In this document: one piece after another, positions 21,739-33,019 of the stretch
How the letters are laid out: every line of letters begins with the position of its first letter
How positions within the stretch are numbered: the first letter of the stretch is position 1
Assembly: GCA_019915015.1 (NCBI GenBank)
Contig: JAHBBC010000014.1
Span: 930,001 to 994,000 of the forward strand
DNA from: Auriscalpium vulgare
Lineage: Eukaryota > Basidiomycota > Agaricomycetes > Russulales > Auriscalpiaceae
Direction of reading: 5' to 3'
DNA: 64,000 nt
The notes under the pieces: model-generated
Seen by the model: the letters and a program-made list of their open reading frames with translations, nothing else
What the model was told of the DNA's origin: nothing
Database searches by the model: none
Made by a program: the position numbers and the translations under genes

Positions 21739-23988
21739 ATGGGCAAGAAAGTCTGGCGGCCTGAGGAGGAAGAATTTCTTCAGGCCATGTGGACGTCGCA
21801 GGAAATCACCAAGATGCGCAGCGAGAAAGGTGCGCCTCTATCGTGCTCGCTGAGCGGGCTTCTGACCTCTCAAGTCGACAGAAACCTTGGTCGTCATGCG
21901 CAACGTCATCGAGGATCGCTACCGGCTGGAGTTCAAGGAGCCCCATTCTGCCGAATCTGACGCGGCGTTTGCTCAACGCCGCGCAGGTTACAAGAGGAAG
22001 AATCGATATGAAGCGCTCGAAAGGTTGCCTGCAGAGACGGAAGCCGAGCGGGACGCGAGGCTGAAGGCCTGCGGCAGAGTGAGTGGGGCACGTCGTGCGC
22101 GCCATGGACCTTTCTGATTGACAACGAGCAGAGGATCTATAACTGGCTGGCCGCCATCAGTCCCAACAATGCACGACACTCCAGTCGCGTGCTGCCGTTC
22201 CCTGCAGCGGCGCTTCCGAAGGCCAAGAGAAAGTCGGCTTGGGACATGTACAGGAGCAGCGTTGAGCAGGGAAGAGCTGAGAGCGAGCTGGGCGAGTACA
22301 CGCATGACCTCAAGTTGCTATTTGACGCACTCTCGCCCGAGGCGCGGGAGGAATATGAATGCAAGGCTCGCGAGGCGAACAAGGAGGCTGCGATACACGA
22401 CGAAGACATTGACGCCAACGACGCGGGTGCTGGGAGCGCGTCGTCGACAGGAGAGGCGACCTTGCCCAAGGCCGAAGTGAGTGAGTATGTTCGGTCACGG
22501 TCAGTCAAATCCCGCTCGTTTGTGACGGATAACAGCTAACGTCACGGGCTGCGACAGCAATGTGCTGGCTCTGCCGGCAACCATGGAGGCGGCCATGGAC
22601 TCTTTCAAGCGCCACACAGGCTGGTTCGGCTTTGTCGTCTTGGGGGGCGTCGGCGCGGGGAATGAGGTGCTCGCGCATGTGTGAGCACGCCTCCTGATAT
22701 ATCACCGTTCTAGCTGAAGCAAGTTTCTAGTATGGACAGTGGACCCGACGGCAATAAGGCAGTAGACGGATTGGCCCGCGAACTGGGTGTCGATCGCGAC
22801 GAGGTGAAGAGGGCCTTCTTCACTTACGTGAACAATGTCTTTAAAGGTGCGTTTACGTGAGCTTTCCTCCAGCCGTCTCAGCGCTAAGGTCGAGCGCGGG
22901 CGTCAGGCCCCTCGACTGGCTCAACGAGGCCGGGTCTGCCTGAGCGCGAATTAGACTTAGGCGACCTTACAGTGGAGGGCGTCGTAGCCTTGAGCAAAGA
23001 AGTCGTTGGGCTCGGCGACCTCACCCGCCTGCAATCAGATGTCGACACATCGCGCGCGCGGACACCTGACAGCTCGTTGTCTGAGGAAGAGGGCGGTCAT
23101 GCGAGCCCGGCTGACGTCAACAAAGAAGGGTCGGATGTTGCGGACGAAGACGAAGCTCCAGTCGTCCCTGCGAGCGGTCGCGCAAAGCCCAGCGAGCGCG
23201 GTCGCGGTGGCAGCAAGGGGAGCAAGGGGCGGGAGGCCGAAGAAGCAGTGGATGTTTCGACCGGTGACGAATGTCCGGTCGCCCCTGCGAAGACGGATGG
23301 GCGTGGACGCGCTCGCGGGCGCGGACGCGGGCGCGGGCGTGGCAAGGGGAGCAAGGGGGGGGCGGCCGAAGAAGACGCGTTGGATGTTTCGAGCGAATGC
23401 GAAGCTCCGGTCGGCCCTGCGAAGACCGTCGACCGAGGACGCGGGCGCGGACGCGGTCGAGGGCGCAAAGGGCAAGGGAGCGGAGGGCGGGTGGCATCAG
23501 CAGCAGCAGCAGCAGCAGCATCCCGAGCGTCCCCAGACAATGCGTCCTCCCCGGGCAATGCGTCCTCCCCAGGCAATGAGTCGAACGACCTCGCTGGCGC
23601 TCAAACTGTGCTAGACCTCACCCCAGCTGCGCCGAGCGGACCGCCTGAGGGTGACGGCAGCGGTGGCCGCACACAGCGTGCTCGCAAACAAACATGGAAG
23701 GCGGCTGGCCTGCAGGAGTACGTTGGTTCGTCGAGCTGCCGGATGAACATCTCGCTAACGGTGCACCTAAGGCCTCGTATTGAGAAGGACACCACCACCA
23801 AGACCGACGGAGCTGCTCTCGCCGACAAGGGTAAATCGAAGGCCAGCTCTTCCAAGCCTGACAGGAGAGAAAAGCGGCCTGCTCCGACAAAGTGAGCCCC
23901 CGTTTTCCCATCCGCTAACGGTAGCCGTAACGACGTGCGTCTTTCGGACAGGTCGGATAAACCGGTGAAGCGCCAGAAAAAGGCTTGA
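21739..23988 (+). CDS. Nuclear protein with IYNW motif and RGRG/AT-hook-like repeats, 622 codons
   Basis: Seven exons (21739-21829, 21882-22078, 22132-22480, 22536-22678, 22714-22846, 22973-23891, 23952-23988) close to 622 codons plus stop. The N-terminus (WRPEEEEFLQAMW) and the later RIYNWLA resemble a basidiomycete family whose members carry a kriyNWfnn-type motif. The next segment (RKSAWDMYRSSVEQ...LSPEAREEYECKAREA) has HMG-box-like helices, a tentative call. The C-terminal part has about three imperfect repeats of 35-40 residues with GRGRGRG runs between acidic (DVSxxxE) segments, then an NLS-like KPVKRQKK tail. A chromatin- or DNA-binding role is inferred. The fourth intron (35 nt) is unusually short and the fifth (126 nt) long, so those junctions are the least secure. 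Same strand as its neighbours in the element. Confidence 0.72.
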
Positions 23989-24477
23989 GGGCGTGGTATC
24001 ATGCGCGTTTGGGCAGCTCGGAGAAGCGCAGGACAGTGACGCCGATCCATGCTGTCTCTAATTGATTTAAGCTTGTGCGGACGCCGCGCTGACGGGCGCA
24101 TGAGTTCGTGAGGTGATCGTCAATCTCGCAAGGAAGAAGAACAGCCCGACTGTGCTCGCAGAGCACGGCAAGACGGCGCGCGGCCTGTTTCGTTCACCGC
24201 GGTGAGCCAAATGTTTTCCGGGTACCTGCTGCCGCTGATGGCGTGTGGTGCGAGCGACACGGCCTCGCGTATCACGACCCTGACGGTGCAAGCGAGCTCA
24301 CCTGCGAGCGGCAAGACGACGCCAATGGCCAGGAGCGGGTCGAGACGAACACAAGTCAGTTCAGTCGGGCACAGCGTCGTGTTCGAACCGGCATGATGAT
24401 TTCACCCTGGGGTCTACAAATGGACCATGCGCGTCCGCCCATTTTCGACCAGCTGTCCTGTCTCCTTTCCCCCCGTC

Positions 24478-25965
24478 ATGGCGCGCGCTGACACCTCGCG
24501 GCGGCGCCACCTGCCTCGCAAGGCCAGCAGTGGTAAGGCGCGGTCCGTGGTGTACACTTCAGGGTCCCCCTTGACCGCCTCAGCGCCCGCGTCGCCCGCC
24601 TCATCGGAAGCCTCCAAGACGAAGGTCGCGTCCGACCGGCTCAAGGCAGTATGCCGCGAAGTCGGGGAGACCACGATGCCTCACACCCCGACTTGTAATA
24701 TATGCGAACGCGAGATGCAGCTGAAGGTCGGGTACTTTGGCGATGCCGCTGGCCGCTGGACCGCCCATGTGAGTCTTCATCGCATCATCTGTGTGCGTGG
24801 TGCTCACGGTCTGAGCAGTGCTACCACCCCTGCAATGTTCACTTCACCCCGGCGCAGAGCAAACCCAGCGCTGAGCAGCGCAGCATGATGGCCGCAATCC
24901 AGCTGCAGGATGTCTTTGACGAGCAGGATGCCAAAGGCGCGGCGGCGGCGGCGAAGAAGGCTGATCGGGCGCGAGAGGCGGCGGCGAAGAAGGCTGATCG
25001 GGCGCGAGAGGCGGCGGAGAAGGCGGCGAATAAGGCGAGGGAGAAGAGGACGCGAGCGGTGGCGTGGGAGATAAAGAGACTTGTCAAACGCCGGGACAGC
25101 GCGACGGCCAAGGCGGCGAAGGCGGCGAAGCGGAGGCGTTTGCGAGCCGCGAAGGAGGAGGAGGCCATGCGCAAGCGGGAGAGCAATGCGGCCGAGGCAC
25201 AGCGCAAAAGGGAGGACAAAGAAATTGCGAAGGTGGAGAAGCGATTCGAAGTGGGGCTGGCGAAGCTGGCGGAGATCACGGAGGGCACAGCGTCTCTGCG
25301 TCGCCAGGTTCGCGCAATGTCTGCCGCTGACGGGGTAAGCACCGTTCACCCACGATTTTCTTCCTTGTCGATTGACGTCAGGGGCAGGCGTTTCATCCCG
25401 CCGCCGAGAAGGCGCGCTCGAAGGTCCAGAAAACAATCTCTGCTCATGAAGCCAAAGAGGTGGGAGTGAAATTGCAGAACGCCGAGATTATGCGGGAGCT
25501 GCGCAAGTTGCGGGAGCAGCGCAACTTGCGCGAGTTGCGCGCTGCTGGCAAGGTGGGGTCTATTTCCTCAGCCCGCCGCCGTTTGCTCACACGTCCTCGG
25601 GGACCGCTCAGGCGAACGCTCAGGCCCTTCGTGAAGCCGCTACGCACACCGACCAGGAGGGCGACGACTCGGACGGCGTGGTATCAGTGCAAGACAGCGA
25701 CGACAGCGACGACAGCGATCATGCCGACCGCGGGGTTGGTGCAGGCATATCCGCGTCGGCTCCGCCGAAGATGGTCACGCAGCCTTGGCTGCGTCCGACT
25801 AAATCGCGCGTCCTGCAGGCCGTCGACGCGGCCGATGTCCTTGGCCTGGGGAAGGCATGGGCCAGCAAACGCAAGCACGCGGCGGCAGCGTCGTCGTCAA
25901 CTGCGTCGTCATCCTCGAAAAAATTGAGGGCTGCCGACGACATGGATGTGATCGAGCTCGACTGA
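24478..25965 (+). CDS. Zinc-binding coiled-coil protein, 443 codons
   Basis: Four exons (24478-24768, 24819-25334, 25382-25552, 25612-25965) close to 443 codons plus stop. A small metal-binding unit CNICE...WTAHCYHPCNVHF spans the first intron, with the spacing of a C-x2-C and H-C-x3-C site. It is followed by about 180 residues of Lys/Arg/Ala/Glu-rich sequence with strong coiled-coil character, including a tandem KKADRAREAAAKKADRAREAA duplication. The tail is acidic and Ser-rich (VVSVQDSDDSDDSD), then basic (KRKH, KKLR). No named family was recognised; nucleic-acid or protein binding is inference. Its 3' end is partly duplicated downstream at about 26440-26790. Confidence 0.7.
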
Positions 25966-26439
25966 ATTCGTTAACAGAGGACCAGAATATGTTCAACACG
26001 TGCGTTTGGGCTTGCAGAATGGCTCGCGTTCCGGTCTGACAACTTGTGAGCAGGTACCTCGAGTGTCCCTGAGGCGTTCAACACGTAAGTATGTTGGTCG
26101 TTCAGTGACCGACCGCACTGACGCATCCCGTTTGCAGGTAGAATAGTAAATGTTTATTTCAATTTGTTTGTCAATTTCCGTAGCCGCGCAATATATACAT
26201 GCAGCGCCGAAAAGCATCGCGAGGAGATAAAATCACGCACGCCGTACGTGAATGAGGCACATGCGGCCGCGCGAGACGAGTGGAATTTTGGTTGATAGTG
26301 GCGCGCGGCCACGACGGCGGGGGGCGTCCTCTGGAGGCCTTCTGCGCTGGTAACGGTCGCCGTCCGTCCCTGGAGAGTTGTAAGCGACGAGTTCGTGCAG
26401 AATAAAAACCGACGGTACGCACCGTTGAGAACTCTGCAT

Positions 26440-26790
26440 GATGCGCGCTGATTGACTAGCGGTTGTTGCAGGTGGTGCGGGGTGGTGCGTGCCTTGGCGG
26501 CGGGGGAAGAGGGAGCAGGCCCCGGCATCATCAGCTGCGGCGTCGTCAGTGCAGAAAATGCGATGCCGCCGACGACATGAAGGCGATTGGGCCGGAGTAA
26601 TTTCGTGCACAGAGAGCACGAGTATATTCAAGACGTGGGTTTATGCTTTCTGAATTGCGCGGGTGCTGGGCTGACGGCTTGTGAACTGGTAGCTCGAGTG
26701 TCCAGAGCACAAGACGGCGTTGGACATATACGTGTATCCTTTGTTCGTGGCCCACCGCGCTTACGCGTCCCTATTTTCAGGTGCACAGGC
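26440..26790 (+). pseudogene. Degenerate duplicate of the 3' end of the zinc/coiled-coil gene
   Basis: The order of words in 25860-26130 recurs here: a GCGTCGTCA-rich stretch, GCCGACGACATG followed by GATTG/GATCG, then TATTCAA-ACGTGNGTTT, GACNACTTGTGA, a GGTA-CTCGAGTGTCC block and finally GACCGACCGCACTGACGC/GCCCACCGCGCTTACGC. Identity is about 65-70% with indels, and no frame stays open. It marks an old local duplication inside the element. Confidence 0.6.
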
Positions 26791-26899
26791 ATTGCGCGGG
26801 CAGGACACATGCTTGGACAGGGCAAGTTTATGTACTCATACCGTCCCACCTTTGCTGTTTGCTGTTCTCCGCTCACATACTGTTCCTTAACCAGCACCA

Positions 26900-28872
26900 A
26901 GTCGCAGTCCTTGCAAATACGTGGGGGATCTCCATGACCAGCGACGTTCGGTACGTGCTCGACGGGAGATCTCGCCGTCGCCGCCACTCGGCCCGCCGCC
27001 CAGCTCTCAAGAACGAAGGTGCAAGCATATCAAGCGCTGCGCGGCAGAGGCGAATACACGAGCGCGGCGCCTGCATCGCGTATGCGGTATGCATGGGCAG
27101 CTGTACGCCACGGGTCAATGGCTCACGCGGTTGTTTCTAGCTCTCAGGCTCACCAAACAGACCGCGGCGGACGACGCACGCGCACCGCAAATGGCGTCGC
27201 CAGGCGATCTGGGGTAGTCGTGCGCTTGCGCGACGACTGCGCTCGCCCGCGCGGCAAGTCCACGCACTCTCCAGACACAGGACGGCCACCTCTCGATACC
27301 GACGACAGAAGCGGCGCGCCGGGCGTCTTCGCACCAAGACTGACGGCCGCGACTGCCCAGCGCCAGCGTCGCCTCCGCTGGCCTTATCCGGCAGGCTCAT
27401 GTTGGATTGGATGCGGTACGTGCTTCTCACCGACGCTGGGCCAGGTATGTTGCTCGGTGCAGGCGAACGTACCTTGTGCAGCATGCAGCATATGCAAGAC
27501 AACGAGCGTCGGCAGCTCAAAACGCGGTGGCAGCGGTAGACCTCGCCCTCGCCCATCGCAGGCCCGTTCGGCGGCAGCGGGCCCACGACGACCTCCACGA
27601 GCAGCGTGCGCGGGAGTCCCTCGTCGCCGTCCTCTGACACATGGCGGAACAGCGCGCCCGCGCCCTGCGGCAGCAGCGTCCCGAGCTCGCCTCCGTGAAC
27701 AGCGTGCCCGGCGGGGACGCCGCCGTCACGGGCGCCCCTGCCGCGCCGGGCGCGAGCGCGTCGAGCGGGACGGGCTCGAACGCCGCCGCGTCGAAGCGCG
27801 CGGGGCCGCCGTGCAGCGAGACGGCGGGGCTCTCGTTCGCCTGCGGGCGCACGGTCGTGCTCGTGCCGTTGCGCGTGGTCGCGTGCGCGCCGAAGGGGCA
27901 GGCGGTTCGTGTAGCGCCCGAAGACGGTGTTGGTGTACTTCTGCGCCAGGTGGCCCTAGGGAACCTCCGGCCGGATGACGAGATCGTGCGTCTGCGGCGG
28001 CGTGGGTCAGCGGTCAGCGGTGCAGGCGGAGCTCGCAGCGTACGCGGCCGTCGGTCTGCACGAAGAAGCGGTGGAGGGTCAGTGCATGAGGGAGGACCTG
28101 CGAAATTGGGGTGATCAGCGGTGCAAATCCGAGTTAGGAATGAGTGCAAGGGCCGCTTACCTCGACGGCAAGAGATGGCGTAAAAGAGGGGAGGGTGAGG
28201 AGGATGCGACATCGCGAGTGTCCTGCTGGCGTAGGGAGGAGAAAGGAAGAAGAGAAAGGCGAGTTCTTTGCTCATAAAATGCCTGCAGTGCGTGAGCACT
28301 GACGATATGTATATCAGGTGCACCAATCTAATGAGATTCGCCGAAACTTTCACGGCGCCGACAGCGGCCGCCCCTCATCGCCTCGTCCACCCGTCGTACC
28401 ACGCCCGTGCGCGGGTGCTGCGTGTTCTCCCGGACACGCCCCGCGGTACGTCGTCATCGCACTAACGCCTTGTTCCGTTTCCGCTGACGTCTTTCTTGCC
28501 GGTTGTCTCCTTCCTTCCCCACTGCCTGCTTGTGCCGTGAGGACCCGCAAGCAGAGACTCTGCCGAGGTGTTTAGTATGTCATTGACTCCGACTTTGTGT
28601 TTGCGGTTTACTGATATGTCTGTGGCTCTTCCAGATGCGCAGCTGCGGGGGCGGCGGGGCGGCGGGGCGGCGTCTTGGGGCCGAGGTGGTCAGCGCGCTG
28701 TGGGCCTTGGAGCACAGATAGGAGCGTGCGTAGCACGCTGACTCGGGGTGGTTGTTGAAGGTCCGTCGCGGTGCAGCGGGGTGGCGTCTTGGGACGGCGG
28801 TAGGCTGCCGTGCGCGCGGGGCGCCGTGGGCGTCTTCTTGTCCCCTCCTACGGGTTTTTTGGGCCGTCCCAT
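26900..28872 (-). other. Possible minus-strand gene with AT-hook-like start
   Basis: An ATG at 28872 opens MGRPKKPVGGDKKTPT, which has an AT-hook-like GRPKKP, in a 60-codon exon-like frame. Further minus-strand stretches look coding, for example VLPHALTLHRFFVQTDGRV near 28085, FDAAAFEPVPLDA near 27770 and LLVEVVVGPLPPNGPAMGEG near 27590, with donor/acceptor-like words between them. I could not connect them into one closed model, and no family is recognised. Plus-strand frames in 27019-28114 are Arg/Ala-rich shadows. Treat as a candidate fifth cargo gene. Confidence 0.25.
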
Positions 28873-29194
28873 GGTTGCTTGGTGGGCGCAGGTGCGCTGG
28901 GCAACGTCTCCTGGCAGTGCTGGGCTGGGTTGTGCGTGGATGAGAGTGGAGAGGCGGCGGCGTCGCCCGGTGCGCATGCGCGTGGCGCTGCGAGCGGCAG
29001 AGTTGCCAAGTACAGCACAACGTAAACCAGGACGAACGTACAGCACGGCGCGTCCCGCAAGGACCTGGCGCAGCGCTAGCGCGTACTCAGCGCATTCAAT
29101 GGCGGGGTGTGTGCTTTGCTTTAGGTGTTCGGCTGATTTTTTTGACTACAGGTAGTGCTAGTGGCGAAGGTTCGAGCAGCCATTGCATCAGTGA

Positions 29195-29268
29195 GATAGT
29201 CTAGTGGTAAGTGTTTCTTAACGCGTGCACGCGAACCCGTGGGTTCGATTCGGACGCAGGAGACTATA
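29195..29268 (+). other. tRNA-like sequence next to the right array
   Basis: GATAGTC at 29195 can pair with GACTATA at 29262. An A-box-like CTAGTGGTAAG and a B-box-like GGGTTCGATTC lie between at roughly the right spacing, but the T-stem is imperfect and the anticodon arm poor. It points outward, mirroring the tRNA-like sequence beside the left array, and both are followed by ATATTTTG. Confidence 0.5.
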
Positions 29269-29300
29269 TTTTGACTCTGCTAGATTGTATGTGCACGACA

Positions 29301-29352
29301 AATGTATTTGGCAGACGAATATATTTGGCGGGCGAAGGCATTTGGCAGGACC
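29301..29352 (+). repeat. Inner remnant of the right sub-terminal array
   Basis: Three decayed units (ATGTATTTGGCAGACGA, then two variants) lead directly into the PIF/Harbinger-type insertion. The array resumes on the far side at 32722. Confidence 0.75.
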
Positions 29353-29554
29353 AATAGGGGAGCTCAGAGTAGACCGTTTTCGTTTCCGTTTCGTTTTCAA
29401 ACGCCTTTCGTTTTCGATTCGGCCCGCGGCATAAGTGACCCGATGTGTGACAATCGTGTGACTTTAGGTGACGCTCGCGTTGTGCGGCGTCTTCGTGTCT
29501 CACACACTCATTCCCTCGCGATACCTCCTTAATCTACACTCTCCTACTCTCTTA

Positions 29555-31136
29555 ATGCCCCGGAAACGCGGCCGCTCGGACTCCGACCAGCCTGAGACAG
29601 CTCCGGGCAAGAAATCCCGTGAGGAGAACATCAGCTGGGGCACAAATAAGAAGCCAAATGAGCTGCTCCTGCAGCTCATCACGGAGCTCGAACAGCCGCA
29701 AAATCGCAAGGTTATGTTTGGTAACAAGCGTGGTGAGGTATGCAGGTGGCCCACGCATCATCTGGGCTTTGTTACTGACATCTTTCCAGAAGAAAAGCGG
29801 AGAAAGTAAGGTCGCAGCGGGTCAGCGGCTTGCTCGCATCCTCTGGAAGGATGCTCCGGACTCGGATTTCGTCAGTCTGGGAGCAAAGGTGCTCGGGAAA
29901 ATAATCAGTATGTCCATACCCTTATGGATGCCTCATACGTGCTCACAGGCTTGTGTAGGCTACGCATCACCTATCACTCCAAGGTTCGGCGCATTAAGTG
30001 CACGGGTGGAGGTGTCCTCACTGGGAATGAGGCCATCGTCGACACAGGTGATGCCGACGATGGTCCAGATGAGTATTTGGTCTGCTACATAGGGCCAGAT
30101 GGCCCATCCGAGGATACCGATGCACGCCACAAGAATATCTGGCGTAAGTTCATTTTGTGATCTCCGATGAGCACGCTGGAGGCTAACACATCCTGTGCAG
30201 AGGAGATCGAGCCGAGTTCGCTGTCTTCCCCGAATTCACGCGATCCTTGCCACCCGCCAAATGAAAACCCGATCATCATCACGACTGGGTTGGTCCGGAC
30301 GTCACCGCACAGTGCACTATCAGCCTCCCGACGACGCGCCACCTGTGCGGCAACCGCGCGAAGAGGACATAGACCCCGTCCTACGCGTTCACGATGGCCC
30401 GGCGCCTCTCGCGCAAGACTCTTCTGCGACCGCACCCGGCCCGGGATCGCCACCGCAGACGCCACACACTCCCAAAGAGAACCGCGTGCCGCCCTCGTCG
30501 CAAGCAAGTGCGAAGAAGACTCCCGCACACCTGTCGGAAGAGAAGCTGGAGAGCTTGAAGGGTCGCTTCAAGCCCACGTCACGCACCGGCATTCAAGACA
30601 TACTGAAGGAGTCCATCGAGTAAGTAATACTAGTTGTTGGTAATGCACGTGGACTAATTCATGTGGCAGGCGTAGCTTTGCGGTGTCAAAGGAAGAGAAC
30701 ATCCGCAAAGCTGTCGACAGGCTGCGCGATGACATGAATAGTCTTCGCCAGACGCTCGCGATCGCCACGACCGCCTCTTTCGTGAGCTGCAGATTGGCTT
30801 GTGGACGAACGATGAGTATCGCCGCAAGTCGGAAGCACTTGACGATGACCTTCAGCTGCAGCTTCAAGATCTCCGTGAAAATATATCGCGCCTTCAGAAT
30901 CCTCCTCTGTTGTCGCCGCCGCTACGCCCGCTCGTTCCATCTCACGCACGGGCTCTATGTCAACCGCTGCATCGACGCCTTCATCTCTGCCGCGCGCATC
31001 GACACCTCCGGATGATGAGCCCGAGAGCGAGATGACAAGCCAGAGAGAAAATAGTCCTCCCTGGGATGAGAGCCAGTTGGACAGAGATCTTGGACGAGGA
31101 TCATCTGTGGTTCCAGACGGTTGGAGCGAGGCTTAG
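29555..31136 (+). pseudogene. Harbinger accessory (Myb/SANT-like?) gene, frame-disrupted
   Basis: An ATG at 29555 starts MPRKRGRSDSDQP, an NLS-like leader, then TNKKPNELLLQLITELEQPQNRKVMFG. Introns 29738-29789 and about 29909-29957 lead to LARILWKDAPDSDF and LRITYHSKVRRIKCTGGGV. Later pieces read PPVRQPREEDIDPVLRVHDG, LKESIE, FAVSKEENIRKAVDRLRDDM, LQIGLWTNDEYRRKSEALDD and a Ser/Pro tail ending WSEA at 31136. At least two changes of frame (near 30200-30310 and 30770) have no matching splice sites. The position opposite the transposase and the leader fit the DNA-binding accessory protein that PIF/Harbinger elements need for nuclear import and end binding. The family call rests on context. Confidence 0.5.
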
Positions 31137-31256
31137 TCTGATCATTTTGCTTTTGTCCTTTCTAACTGCAGCCTCTCATTTAATGCTACACAGTCCTTTC
31201 TTCTTTCTGATTATATCTCTCTTACTCTTTACAATCTCAGATTTAATCTTGTTCAT

Positions 31257-32567
31257 TTATACAAGTCCTGCTCGTTGAGCGGCTACTATTTCTGCCACAA
31301 GGCCACGTCTCCTAGCCTCGCAATCATCATCCTCTGTGATATCATCATCTATAGGATCATCTGGCTCCCCCTATCGTCCTCTTCCTGAGCACGTGAGTGC
31401 CAAGTCGCAAAGCTTGTCCCACTCGCCCATCCTTCGATGTCGAGCACTGCGTTGTGCAAGATGATGCAACATGAAATCACCGACACGCTCGTATATGGTC
31501 CCGATTGTAACGGATATTGAGCCGTAAGCCACGAAGGGATTGCCATCGGCCCTTGAGTGCACCCATGGTGTGTTCAGAGCGAACGCGTAGGCGAGCTACG
31601 TGTTTGTCGAATAAGGCATTTGAGCGGTCTAACGAGCTGGTTTCTTGTGAACTGGGATGGTCCGCGAGCTGACAGGTACGCAGAGTCACCCCATGCAAAC
31701 TCGTCACCTCTGAAGAACCAGTCGGTAGCTTGACAGCTGCAGTATGCTCAAATGCAGATGCATCATGAGCAGAACCGGTCATGCCAAGCGAATAGTCAAC
31801 GATTCGTAGATTCGACGGTGTATTGCCAATCTGTGTACAGATATGTCAGTCAGGAGCTATTAGAAGATATCCAGCATACCTGGACGTTGAACCCATAGTT
31901 GCACTTCCTTGTGTAGTACGCGTCACCGTCGAGGCCGGGGCGACTGTACAGGACAACAATTGTCCCGTCGTACATCACCCATCCCTCCCTCCAGGTGGAT
32001 CCCGTGAAACCAAGCTGCTCATCAATCCACCTTTTCTCGACCTCTTTCTCCTCCTCTGTTAGCGGCCGTACAAAACTCCCATGCAAGGACATCAGCGCCT
32101 CCTGACATCTCTCCGTGTATAGCTCCACAGCGCCTCTGAACAGCCCGCTGCACGGCTGATATCCTCGAGAGATGCGCCATTGCCATAGCGACCCATACGG
32201 TACAGGGTCACCGCTAATTGCGTTCGGATATCCTCCTGCGGGTGTTCGAGTTGTTCTGGAATACGGGAGACCCTCGATGAGGCCAAGGATAGTGTCGAAG
32301 ACGTGGGAGAGACACGGAGCATGTGATAAAGCGGTGGTGATGGCAGGATCCTGTGCATACTCCCATGCAAGCTGAGATTGCCGGCTTTAACGACGGGAGG
32401 ACGGGGTTGATGTAGCGGGAGGATAGGATGGTGTGAAGGATTGAGCTATCGCGTTGGAGCTGCTCCATCATAGCTGTGGCTGAAGATGGAGGCATGAGTG
32501 CCATCTGGATAGCCATATATGTGATGTATGCGTCGATAATCTCATCGTGGTAGGTAGCACGGGCCAT
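31257..32567 (-). pseudogene. PIF/Harbinger DDE transposase, frame-disrupted
   Basis: From an ATG at 32567 the minus strand reads MARATYHDEIIDAYITYM, then after an intron IPEQLEHPQEDIRTQLAVTLYRMGRYGNGASLEDIS (the helix-turn-helix-like part), ELYTERCQEALMSLHGSFV, and the DDE core: REGWVMYDGTIVVLYSRPG (first Asp), RIVDYSLGMTGSAHDASAF (second Asp), and RVRSEHTMGALKGRWQSLRGL (Glu), then CCIILHNAVLDIEGW and an acidic tail to a stop at 31257. These match the DDE_Tnp_4 pattern of PIF/Harbinger. The segment FFRGDEFAWGDSAY is out of frame with both neighbours, with no intron to explain it, so one-base indels have broken this copy. All three acidic residues are still readable. Confidence 0.75.
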
Positions 32568-32721
32568 GGCTGGTGGAAGAGCTCGAAAGCAATGGCGGCG
32601 GTGTCGCGCAGCGGCGTAGATTGAGTGACATTATGTAATATCACGCCGGGGCGCCGAATCGAAAACGAAAGGCGTTTGAAAACGAAACGGAAACGAAAAC
32701 GGTCTACTCTGAGCTCCCCTA

Positions 32722-32966
32722 ATGCATTTGGCAGGACCAATGCATTTGGCAGGACACATGCATTTGGCAGGACGAATGCATTTGGCAGGACGAATGCATC
32801 TGGTCGGACGAATGCATTTGGTCGGACGAATGCATCTGGTCGGACGAATGCATCTGGTCGGACGAATGCATCTGGTCGGACGAATGCATTTGGTCGGACG
32901 AATGCATTTGGCGGGACGCATGCATTGCGCATGGTCCAATGCATTTGGCCATAACCAATGCATCGC
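32722..32966 (+). repeat. Right sub-terminal array, 18-bp unit
   Basis: About 13 tandem units (ATGCATTTGGCAGGACSA and the TCGG variant ATGCATCTGGTCGGACGA). The unit length divisible by three gives a long spurious frame with an MHLAGR/MHLVGR period. The core matches both left clusters. Confidence 0.88.
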
Positions 32967-33019
32967 GCCCGTACGCAGCTGTCATGTACGACGACTGACT
33001 GCGCTCAGACACAGGGCCG

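Larger units (their letters stand above)
29356..32720. mobile_element. Nested PIF/Harbinger-type DNA transposon, 3365 bp
   Basis: Perfect inverted repeats of 68 bp (29356-29423 and 32653-32720, starting AGGGGAGCTCAGAG) are flanked by the 3-bp duplication AAT (29353-29355, 32721-32723). Removing the element plus one AAT rejoins a clean 18-bp unit of the KDZ sub-terminal array, proving the order of events. It holds two divergent-to-convergent genes: a DDE transposase on the minus strand and an accessory gene on the plus strand, the usual two-gene PIF/Harbinger layout. Both show frame disruptions as read, so this copy is probably non-autonomous although its termini are intact. Confidence 0.88.

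Noticed and set aside
27019..28114. Long plus-strand frames rich in Arg, Ala and Gly
   Set aside because: Composition-driven shadows of GC-rich sequence; the minus strand has better coding appearance.
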